The notes below the pieces were generated by a model that worked only from the letters and a program-made list of their open reading frames with translations, did not search any database and was not told the origin of the DNA. The position numbers and the translations under genes are program-made. This document shows, piece by piece, positions 55,834-64,000 of a stretch of 64,000 bases of DNA (positions are counted from its first letter, which is position 1; every line of letters begins with the position of its first letter). Origin of the DNA: Crossaster papposus (lineage: Eukaryota > Echinodermata > Asteroidea > Velatida > Solasteridae); contig JBAIAA010000117.1 in assembly GCA_037893245.1 (NCBI GenBank), positions 2,480,001-2,544,000 on the forward strand, written 5' to 3'.

Positions 55834-58800
55834 ATGCTCCACTAATACTTTGTTATCGCTCATTCGATAAGTGTTGCACTAACAAATTAAACTGATTGTT
55901 GTCATTCAATGTCAGATGTACTCGTCAAGTGGATCAGATCAACTCGCCTATCAAGGTCTGAAGGATACTTCATTCGAAACAGCTACCTAATTACACTGTT
56001 ATACATGTACATTGGCAACGTTACATTATTGAAGCATCCAATGGACAGGTGAGTACAACACTTTTTGAACAGTTTGTTTTTCCATTTCACAACATATAGC
56101 TTTTAGCTGACCTAGTAGTTCTCTGGGTGACCAAATAAGTGCTGCAGTTACTAAATGCCCAAGTACAATTTTTCAGCCCGTTCTGATTTTCTGCACCGTG
56201 CATATACATTGTTGTGCTTCAGTTCTTTGAGATACATGGAGATATGTTTTTGTTATATTTAGTATTGCCTGCAGGGTTCATGTTGTGGCAGATTCCCATT
56301 CAAAACCTGGTGCAGTTATAATAAGTCTTAATTATAGTATTTTTTAAAACATACCAAAATAATAAAGAGATTTTGTGTGATCTTAAAAGATCTTATTATT
56401 GTACAAGTCATCAATCAACCTCTCTCTTTTGTTTATCTTGAACAAAAAGGTTGACCTTGTTACTTCAGTCAAAGTAACCTGTACTGGATTCACCAGTTTG
56501 CTGCTAGTCCGCAGTATGTACTGTACATACATGGCTGCACTTCATCACTTGAAGGTAAGTTTAGTTTGGGTAATTATGTTATTGGGTGTACTGGTACATG
56601 ACATTTATTGTTTTATCATTCGTAAAAGCTCCATATATAACACCATAAGCAAATGTGTCAGTTCCATGTTTGGGTTATAGTATTTATCTTTTTTCTTCAA
56701 GGACCAAAGTTTTGTTAAACCAAATTAACACTACCATAAACACTACTTTAACACACACTCTTGTGGTGTGTACAAATTTAGATTGACAATGATGAATGCA
56801 GTATAAAATCCTTTCAAGTCAAATTATAGTATGAAATGCCAAAGCTTCTGTATGTCTATATTTCATTATTTGAAGCTCTATCACCAATTCTCTGCCATAC
56901 AGGTCATTAGTCAGCACATCCAAGTGGACACTGGTGACACTAATTAAGTGTCCTTCTTGCAGTTTACTACTTATTTCGGGTAAGTACATTATATTATATT
57001 ATGTCACATTTTGCAAGCTTCATTGTCATTTCAACCTGAGGGCAGTTTCATGCAAATGTGGACATTCTATTGATAATGAAGTCTTCAATATAGAATGATA
57101 CATTCAACTTTTGCATGTAATTGCCCTGCAAGCTACTTCAGATAAACAACACATAGAACACCGATGAAGCATACAATCATTAATAAATATAAACAGAAAC
57201 AAATAGACTTCACACATTTGGCTTACATTACTAGATTATTGCCATGTATTATGCAGGGTATTATGCAGGGTATAACTTGCTTTGGGCATGGAGCTATATT
57301 ATGCTTTAGGGAGCCACAACAGTACATGTACTTGTAAACATACACATCGTATACAAGCCTTGATGCCATATGCAGTGCAATTGGTATCTTTATGAGCCTT
57401 TCTTTATATTTTTAGTTTTATTTATTGAGGGGATGCTTGTTATCTTTACAGAGTATGACTTTGGCTTCGCGCTAATGACGTGAAGTAAATGGCGTCTTTG
57501 CTTGCTTGTACTGTGCTCATCAGAAATACATATCCTTCCTCATGGTCATACAAGTAGAAGAATACTGCCAGTCAGTTGTACAGTGTTGGACATCAACCAT
57601 ATCCTCTGATCATCCTCCCGTAGGATCAGCTCCTCTAGCTGCTGCTTATGGTAGGCTCTCATCAACTGCTCAATTCGTTATTTAGCTACAGCAAGACCAG
57701 AAATAGATTTTCTGAAAACTCCAACTACATAAGTTACTGAACATTGATATTACGCAAAGTCCTTCACATAATTGTACTTGAAAAAGCAAACTATTTTGCC
57801 ACCAGGGAAGTTAGGAGACTCTAATGTTGTACATAACAACAAATTATTGAAAATGGCGACATCCCAGTGCCAACAGTGCACCAACTTCAATATCGACTGA
57901 TGCTGCCAAGTGTTGAGTGCACATAAAAATAGCTGAATTTAAATGGTAGACACCGTGAAATATACTGTTACTCGATCTGCAATAAATCACATGGAATGCA
58001 GTCGAACCTGGGTTCCACAAGACTTGTTATGAGTGGTTTATAAAGCTGATGGAAAATACATCAATTTGCAGTATACTTTAGCTCCACATAATTCATTGAT
58101 CTAAAAGTGCGTTCTAGGAAAAAGGACAATTGTAGGTTGCGCAAGATATTGGATGATAAGCACCAACAGTTTCAACAAACATTCTTCTAAGGGAGTGAAT
58201 TGCACTTACCATAAATTTATGAACTTGTTTTTGATTGTCCTACGACTACATAAGTTACTGAACATTGATATTACGCAAAGTCCTTCACATAATTGTACTT
58301 GAAAAAGCAAACTATTTTGCCACCAGGGAAGATAGGAGACTCTAATGTTGTACATAAAAACAAATTATTGAAAATGGCGACATCCCAGTGCCAACAGGGC
58401 ACCAACTTCAATATCGACTAATGCTGCCAAGTGTTGAGTGCACATAAAAATAGCTGAATTTAAATGGTAGACACCGTGAAATATACTGTTACTCGATCTG
58501 CAATAAATCACATGGAATGCAGTCCGGCGAACCTGGGTTCCACAAGACTTGTTATGAGTGGTTTATAAAGCTGATGGAAAATACATCAATTTGCAGTATA
58601 CTTTAGCTCCACATAATTCATTGATCTAAAAGTGCGTTCTAGGAAAAAGGACAATTGTAGGTTGCGCAAGATATTGGATGATAAGCACCAACAGTTTCAA
58701 CAAACGTTCTTGTAAGGGAGTGAATTGCACTTACCATAAATTTATGAACTTGTTTTTGATTGTCCTACGACCAAACAACAGAGAACGTTGATGCTGCCAG

Positions 58801-58866
58801 GTACAAGGCTTTTTGTCCTTTTTCCATCCTCAGAACAGAGTCACAAACAAAAACCATCCCGCACCC
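55834..58866. repeat. 2.5-kb tandem duplication, copy 2, with internal 523-bp duplication
   Basis: It is nearly identical to copy 1 over its first ~2.4 kb, with scattered single-base differences (e.g. T to C near 56466, and ACACACACTC for ACATCCACTC near 56750). A segment of about 523 bp beginning CTACATAAGTTACTGAACAT is present twice in tandem (about 57723-58245 and 58246-58768), which accounts for the greater length. The splice-like signals are conserved. The high identity points to recent duplication. Confidence 0.9.
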
Positions 58867-58973
58867 ATGCTCCACTAATACTTTGTTATCGCTCATTCGA
58901 TAAGTGTTGCACTAACAAATTAAACTGATTGTTGTCATTCAATGTCAGATGTACTCGTCAAGTGGATCAGATC
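58867..58973. repeat. start of copy 3, interrupted by the LTR element
   Basis: The first 107 bp match copies 1 and 2 up to GGATCAGATC, where the others continue AACTCGCC. Here the LTR begins instead. The rest of copy 3 should lie beyond the right edge of the window. Confidence 0.9.
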
Positions 58974-59132
58974 TGTAGAGATATGGAGTCGGAATAAGGA
59001 TGAAACAATGGAACAATTGTAGAGTCCTCCATGTATGTGCATGTGCTGTTGGGTGCACGTTTATTAATATGGCCCCCAGCATGAGCCCTGTTTACCTCTG
59101 CCTGCATACGCGCATAAAGTAGTATCACAACA
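58974..59132 (-). repeat. 3' LTR (about 159 bp)
   Basis: Minus-strand limits are TGTTGTGATACTACTTT... at 59132 and ...CCATATCTCTACA at 58974, giving TG...CA ends. It is very short for an LTR. The boundary with the host repeat is exact because the uninterrupted sequence is known from the two other copies. Confidence 0.75.
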
Positions 59133-59146
59133 TCCCCCTCCTTTTG
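59133..59146 (-). promoter_or_regulatory. polypurine tract
   Basis: CAAAAGGAGGGGGA on the minus strand directly abuts the TGTTGTG start of the 3' LTR. This is where plus-strand DNA synthesis is primed in LTR elements. Confidence 0.8.
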
Positions 59147-59320
59147 AAATAACATAACTGACAAAAATTCAGTTCTCAGTTGGTGGATTAAATGTGGTCA
59201 TGTGTCTAATCGGCAACTTTGGACTCTTAACTGGAAAACTTGGAATTAACAACTTGCAGTTTGCAACTTCGGAATTGGCAAAACAAAACAAGAATTATGT
59301 ACAAATACATGTGTATGTAC

Positions 59321-62300
59321 TCAAGTGTCACTGAATCGGGATGGTCGACGGCTGACTCGACCGGACCTGGTTGTGACCTTTGGTTCAGCATGTGTTGATG
59401 TGGGATGGCCTCGGACTTGCCCATCACGAGCTACATTTGCCTCCGAGTGGGGAGGATAATGCGGCTCAGATTTTTCACGCACGCTTTGCTTGGTAGTCTG
59501 GTAATTGCCTTCTTGGACCAATTTATCAGCAAAACGAACGTACTTGCGTGGCTTATCGAACTGAATGCGCTTTGCTGGCATTGTGTCTGCAGTAGGTTGT
59601 GCAGTGATATGCTGCTGGTTAGGCATTTCGCGCAAGTGTGCTCGGTTGCGGCGGAGTATGGTACCATTTGGTGTGGAAACCTCATAGGACCGTGGTTCCT
59701 TCCGGACTTGTGTGACCTCTCCAGGGATCCAGGTTTTGTCGGCTTGATTGAGGATCCTGACCTTCTGTCCAATAAACAGAGGTGGAAGCGTTGGTCCTGC
59801 ATGTTTGTCGTGTTGTTGCTTCATGTTGTGTGCTCTGTCCAGTAGGCGTTGAAAAGTTTCTGAAGGTGGTTGTTGCGTGTTGTTACTGGGTAAGGTGGTG
59901 CGAACTGGACGGCCAAACATGATTTCTGCTGGTGCTGGCAGACCAGTGTCAATGGGTGTGGCTCTCAAGTTGAGTAGAGCGCGGTGGATGTCTTGGCCTG
60001 TTTTGCGGCATTTCTTCAATACCGACTTGACAGTACGGACTGTACGTTCTGCCAGACCGTTGGAACGGGGATAGCGTGGTGAAGACGTTGTGTGCTTGAC
60101 AGACCAGTTGTCACACATATCCCTGTAGGCTTTCCCTATGTACTGTGGGCCATTGTCGGATACTATCTCCACGGGTGCCCCCAGTAATCCAAAAGTAGAG
60201 GCAGTGAGTTGGGCAATGGTTGCACTGGTAGTGCTTTTCAGGTGGAATACAACTGGAAACTTGGAGTGGTAATCTATGATGACAAGGTAGTGTTCTCCAT
60301 CCAGCTCGAATAAGTCAGTCCCCAGTTTGGTCCATGGGGTTGTCGGAACCTCATGCGGGTCAAGTGGTTCTTTTTGTTGTTTGGTTTGACTTTCTTGGCA
60401 AGCCGGGCATCCTTTGACGAGTCTAGCTATGTCTTCGTTGATTTGAGGCCAGTATACAGAATTCCGTGCCAGGCGTCTCGTCTTTTCAATTCCCAAGTGC
60501 CCAAGGTGCAGTTGCTGGAGGATATCGTCGCGCATACTCTCTGGTATGAGCACCTGTCTACCTTTGAAGACTACTCCGCTGGAAACTCCGAGTTCATCTC
60601 GATAGGGCCAGTATGTCCGCAGTTGGGAAGGGAGTTCCTTGATCGATTCTGGCCATCCCGTGTAGATGGTCTGTTGTAGTGCCCTCATCACAGGGTCGTG
60701 TGCGGTTTCACGCTTAAGTGCTTCGCGCTTGCTGCAACCGAAATGGACCAGGTATAGGTCCTCGCTGGTTGTACTGTCACTGGGATCAATGTCATCCACG
60801 TGTAGGTCCAGGGGTACGCTGTCTCGCTTTGTTGGGTTTGGCAGGCGGCTTAGAGCATCGGCAAGTACCATAGACGTTCCTTGTTTGTAAGTGATGGTGA
60901 AGTTGTAACCCTGAATCTTAACGAGGAGTCTTTGGAGGCGCGGTGGAGCACTAGTTAGAGGTTTGTTGCAAATCGTCACCAGTGGTTTGTGGTCTGTGTG
61001 GACGTGGAAGTCTGTACCAAAAAGGTACAAGTGGAATCGGTTGATACCAAACACAACAGCTAAGGTTTCTCGCTCGATGTTGGAATAGCAGGCTTGGGCT
61101 GGTGAGAGGCTTTTCGAGGCAAAAGCGACTGGGTTGCCATCTTGCAGGAGGCATGCTCCTAGCCCTTTTTGCGATGCATCCACTTCCAAGGTGGTTGGTT
61201 TATCGGGGTCGTAGTACTGCAGGCATGAGCCACTGGTGATCGAGTTCTTGATGGAGATGAATCCCGCTTGGTGATCCTCCTGCCACATGTAGGGGACGTC
61301 CTTGCGCAGTAGATCCCTCAGAGGTGCTGCCTTGGTTGCGAAGTGTGGTATGTATGCGGAGACGTAATTCATCAGCCCAAGGAACTTCTGCAGATCCTCT
61401 TTGTCCTGTGGAGTGGGGATAGCATGGATGTCCTCGACTCGCCCTGGATCCGGGTAGATGCCAGAGTCGGAGTATACCGAACCAAAGAAGTTAATCTTGT
61501 TCACCTTGATCTTGCATTTTGCGCTGTTGAAGACTAAGCCCTCGCGTTCAGCAGTCTGCATGAGGCGCAGTAAGTTTGCATCGTGTTCAGCTTCTGTCTG
61601 CCCATATATCGCAATGTCATCTGCGATCCCCACACAGCCGGGTACCTGGTTGATGATGTTATCCATACCTTGTTGAAAGATATCCTGGCTCACTGATATC
61701 CCAAATGGAAGCCTTCTGAAACAGTAACGCCCAAACGGCGTTCTGAATGTAGTCAGCTCCTGAGATTCTTCGTCAAGGTGGACTGACCAGTATCCTGCTT
61801 TGGCATCTAGTTTTGAGAAAAACTTTGCTTTAGTGAATGCCGGGTTGAGCTCTTCCAATGTGGGTATCTTGTGTGGACACCGCTTGAGGCTATTATTGAG
61901 ACGCTTTGGGTCTAAGCAAATTCTCAAGGTTCCATCTTTTTTTACGCACGTGGTGATTGAACTGCACCAGTCGGTGTGGTGCTCGACGTAACGGATTACG
62001 CCGTCTCGTTCCATTTTGTCCAGCTCTGCCTTCAGTTTCGGCTTGAGGTGGATGCTGTACTTGCGTGGTGCATCTATGCTTGGGGCGGCATCTTCCTTGA
62101 GGTGGAGGTGTGCTTTGGCTTTGAAATTCCCAAGCGTGTCAAATTGCTTCGGAAACCTGCTTTTTAGGTCGTCCACTGTTTTGATGGGTACATGCAACTG
62201 TTGGCCGTTGTTCGCAGTTGGCAGTTCTGGGGTTGGCCGTACATCCGTGCTGGTCGTACTTACTGGTATTGCAGGTTGGCTCACGGAATGGATGGTCACA

Positions 62301-63586
62301 ATCTGCAGAGTTTTGCACATTGGTAGACCAGCTATGGCTGGGCCTTGCACATCTACGATGTAGAACTGCTGCTTTGACCACGCTGAGCCTTTATATCGGC
62401 ACATAATGTGGATGCGCCCAAAGCATTTGATGTCTGAACCGTTATATGCCGTTAACTTTGCCTTGCTTGGTTGTGCGAGTGACTTCCACTTGTCGCCGTA
62501 CATCTGCTGAATGGTACGTAAAGGCAGGGTGTTGGCACCTGCTCCCGTGTCGACTTTGAGTCGGAGGCGCTTTGGGCCCAGCAAGTCCGGACACAGCACA
62601 TCCAGTGTAGTGAATGCCTCGTTTGGTGCTGGCGATTGCATGGCGTTCACATCTGCCAGGGTGATAGAGTAGAATACACCCTCCTCAGCCTGCTCAGTGT
62701 TGGTGTCGGATGATTGGTTGTCCCAAGTCACAGGTCCATCGGCTGATGTATCGTCGGTCATGAGGTCCACCTGCCTATTACTGGTACGACTCCTTGCGTT
62801 GCCACTTGTATTTCGCGAGTTTGGATAGCCGCGTTGGCGTGATTGGCTGCGCAGTCTGCGGGGAGATTCGTCTTGGCGTTGCATGCGCTTTGATTTTCTG
62901 CAATATTTTGCCCAATGGCCTTTGGAACCGCAGGCCTTGCATGTGTCATTGTATGCTGGGCATTTGCGCGGCTGGTGCACGAGACCGCAATTTGAACAAG
63001 CTCGCTTGGTCTGCCGCATGGCATTGACGGCATTATGGGGAGTGGTACTCTCCAGAGATTGCAAGCAGTTTTGGCTCGCCGCCACGGCTTCGTATTTTCT
63101 GCCTTCTATTAAAAGTTCCTCTATGGTAAATCCCTTTGGTTTGTCAAGGAGATCTTTCTGGAATGCTTCATATGGTGTGGAGGCAACTACCAGCTCTAGA
63201 ACGCGTTCGCTCAGCTCGTCGGGCTGAAAATCGCAGTGTTTTGCCTTGTCGCGGCACCTCGTAACAAACTCGTCCAAGGGTTCCTGTGGTTTTTGTCTGT
63301 AACGCATTAGTTCTAGTCTATGTATACGAAAATTAACCTTTATCATTAATTGGCTCTCAAATAATGTCCAAAGTTTGTTTGGGTCATTTTGTTCCTCATC
63401 ACTCAGACCTGATGCATTTATCCTTTTCAATCCTTCATTTCCTACGGCAATCTTGATCTTGACTGCTATTTTCCTTTGATCAGTTACATCATTGTCCAGG
63501 AGGCAAAGGGACATGCGCTGTTTGAAAAGTTGGAGCTCCTCTGGTATGTCTGGAACATCCCAGTGCATTTCCGGGTATTTCGCCAT
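59321..63586 (-). CDS. Gag-Pol polyprotein of a Ty3/gypsy element (1421 residues, intact)
   Basis: A single uninterrupted frame. Gag-like region to ~190; two zinc-binding patches at 197-229 (CSNCGLVHQPRKC, CKACGSKGHWAKYC); protease VDTGAG at 345-350; reverse transcriptase with LDAKAGYW and a variant active site IADD at 654-657 in place of the usual YxDD; RNase H (EVDAS, IERETLAV, TDHKPL) at about 800-870; and integrase with an HHCC zinc finger (His ~1027-1030, Cys 1060/1063) and a DDE triad at Asp1091, Asp1144 and Glu1180. It ends with a GPY/F-like tail (VRILNQADKTWIPGEVTQV). The domain order (RT-RNaseH-IN) fixes the superfamily. The Gag-Pol fusion and CCHC pattern suggest a Mag/SURL-like lineage, less certainly. 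No envelope-like frame follows. Intactness implies a young copy. Confidence 0.95.
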   Translation of the reverse strand: MAKYPEMHWDVPDIPEELQLFKQRMSLCLLDNDVTDQRKIAVKIKIAVGNEGLKRINASGLSDEEQNDPNKLWTLFESQLMIKVNFRIHRLELMRYRQKPQEPLDEFVTRCRDKAKHCDFQPDELSERVLELVVASTPYEAFQKDLLDKPKGFTIEELLIEGRKYEAVAASQNCLQSLESTTPHNAVNAMRQTKRACSNCGLVHQPRKCPAYNDTCKACGSKGHWAKYCRKSKRMQRQDESPRRLRSQSRQRGYPNSRNTSGNARSRTSNRQVDLMTDDTSADGPVTWDNQSSDTNTEQAEEGVFYSITLADVNAMQSPAPNEAFTTLDVLCPDLLGPKRLRLKVDTGAGANTLPLRTIQQMYGDKWKSLAQPSKAKLTAYNGSDIKCFGRIHIMCRYKGSAWSKQQFYIVDVQGPAIAGLPMCKTLQIVTIHSVSQPAIPVSTTSTDVRPTPELPTANNGQQLHVPIKTVDDLKSRFPKQFDTLGNFKAKAHLHLKEDAAPSIDAPRKYSIHLKPKLKAELDKMERDGVIRYVEHHTDWCSSITTCVKKDGTLRICLDPKRLNNSLKRCPHKIPTLEELNPAFTKAKFFSKLDAKAGYWSVHLDEESQELTTFRTPFGRYCFRRLPFGISVSQDIFQQGMDNIINQVPGCVGIADDIAIYGQTEAEHDANLLRLMQTAEREGLVFNSAKCKIKVNKINFFGSVYSDSGIYPDPGRVEDIHAIPTPQDKEDLQKFLGLMNYVSAYIPHFATKAAPLRDLLRKDVPYMWQEDHQAGFISIKNSITSGSCLQYYDPDKPTTLEVDASQKGLGACLLQDGNPVAFASKSLSPAQACYSNIERETLAVVFGINRFHLYLFGTDFHVHTDHKPLVTICNKPLTSAPPRLQRLLVKIQGYNFTITYKQGTSMVLADALSRLPNPTKRDSVPLDLHVDDIDPSDSTTSEDLYLVHFGCSKREALKRETAHDPVMRALQQTIYTGWPESIKELPSQLRTYWPYRDELGVSSGVVFKGRQVLIPESMRDDILQQLHLGHLGIEKTRRLARNSVYWPQINEDIARLVKGCPACQESQTKQQKEPLDPHEVPTTPWTKLGTDLFELDGEHYLVIIDYHSKFPVVFHLKSTTSATIAQLTASTFGLLGAPVEIVSDNGPQYIGKAYRDMCDNWSVKHTTSSPRYPRSNGLAERTVRTVKSVLKKCRKTGQDIHRALLNLRATPIDTGLPAPAEIMFGRPVRTTLPSNNTQQPPSETFQRLLDRAHNMKQQHDKHAGPTLPPLFIGQKVRILNQADKTWIPGEVTQVRKEPRSYEVSTPNGTILRRNRAHLREMPNQQHITAQPTADTMPAKRIQFDKPRKYVRFADKLVQEGNYQTTKQSVREKSEPHYPPHSEANVARDGQVRGHPTSTHAEPKVTTRSGRVSRRPSRFSDT

Positions 63587-64000
63587 CGTGACTGGTTGGC
63601 TAGTCTATGATGCACAGTTCCGGCTGGTTGGCGGAGTGATACGTTTCAGGCAACTCGGCACCTCGCTACTCGGCGGAGCGATACAGTCAAAGGTCAATCA
63701 AGCTGACTGAGCACGAGTGCTGTGTGTGAAACTGCTGTATGGGATTATGTGTCCCTACGCTACTTAAAGTAGTACCAATTAATGTACATAAAACTTAAAT
63801 TACCGCTAATCTGCGCAGTATACTTATCTGGGTCAAAAAAAATTCCCCAAACCCACACTATTATACGAAATAATAAGTATGAATCTACAGAAAGCGTAAT
63901 GTTCAAAATAACAGTCAGTTTCACATACAGTTCACCGACCGTGGTGCTGCTTCCGTGCCGCGATCTTGCTTGGCGGGCAGTCCCGTTAGCCCTGGCCGGC
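63587..64000 (-). other. 5' leader of the LTR element, cut by the window end
   Basis: Non-coding sequence upstream of the Gag-Pol start. Two similar segments with GGCGGAG(T/C)GATAC lie near 63631 and 63672. No primer-binding site or LTR start could be fixed here. Confidence 0.5.

Larger units (their letters stand above)
58974..64000 (-). mobile_element. Ty3/gypsy LTR retrotransposon, 3' part complete, 5' LTR outside window
   Basis: On the minus strand the Gag-Pol frame is followed by a ~190-bp untranslated stretch, a polypurine tract and a 3' LTR that ends at 58974. No second copy of the LTR occurs up to 64000, so the 5' end lies outside, or the 5' leader exceeds 400 bp. The insertion is in copy 3 of the tandem unit, and the target duplication is probably within CAGATC. 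Confidence 0.85.

Noticed and set aside
63587-64000. 5' LTR and primer-binding site of the gypsy element
   Set aside because: No match to the 3' LTR (for example GAGATATGGAGTC) occurs in this stretch, so the LTR must lie outside.

Overview
The window is eukaryotic nuclear DNA, almost certainly from a marine invertebrate animal. It has spliced genes with GT-AG introns, a metazoan-type 18S rRNA fragment, AT-rich intergenic DNA and a dense set of animal transposable elements (L2/CR1-like LINE, Helentron, Ty3/gypsy LTR element, hAT-like and foldback elements). I cannot name the species. Most of the DNA is repeat; only two small spliced host-type genes can be supported, both on the minus strand.

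Region by region. 1-10,320: a satellite array of roughly 145-bp and 175-bp monomers packed with TGACGTCA (CRE) and CACGTG (E-box) palindromes. It is interrupted at about 4.1-5.6 kb by a decayed piggyBac-like remnant, and it carries arrays of perfect hairpins at 3.8 and 9.9-10.3 kb. 11.5-14.2 kb: a 5'-truncated L2/CR1-like LINE (minus) with one stop codon. 14.4-18.0 kb: a three-exon minus-strand gene of 98 codons whose first intron holds a foldback transposon with a perfect 9-bp target duplication. 18.6-19.9 and 30.6-32.4 kb: a dispersed repeat combining CRE, E-box and inverted ETS-type sites. One copy is split by a hAT-like MITE with a perfect 8-bp target duplication. 23.3-26.9 kb: a five-exon minus-strand gene for a probable RPA-like OB-fold protein.

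32.4-36.65 kb: the most unusual object. Long inverted arms enclose a piece of ribosomal DNA: 93-bp spacer repeats, a Pol I-type promoter motif, a GC-rich 5' external transcribed spacer and the first ~609 nt of 18S rRNA. I read it as a TIR transposon that captured the head of an rDNA unit. 37.5-38.0 kb holds a frameshifted TE-associated gene remnant between short inverted repeats.

41.1-50.7 kb: a ~9.6-kb Helentron-type rolling-circle transposon encoding a PHD finger, two different cysteine-protease-like domains, a DUF6570-like region, a HUH/Y2 Rep, a PIF1 helicase and an AP-type endonuclease, broken by two in-frame stops and one 1-base frameshift. 51.0-53.2 kb: a 131-unit, 15-bp minisatellite. 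53.3-58.97 kb: two tandem copies and the start of a third copy of a ~2.5-kb unit. 58.97 kb to the end: a Ty3/gypsy element (minus) with an intact 1421-residue Gag-Pol, inserted in the third copy; its 5' LTR lies outside the window.
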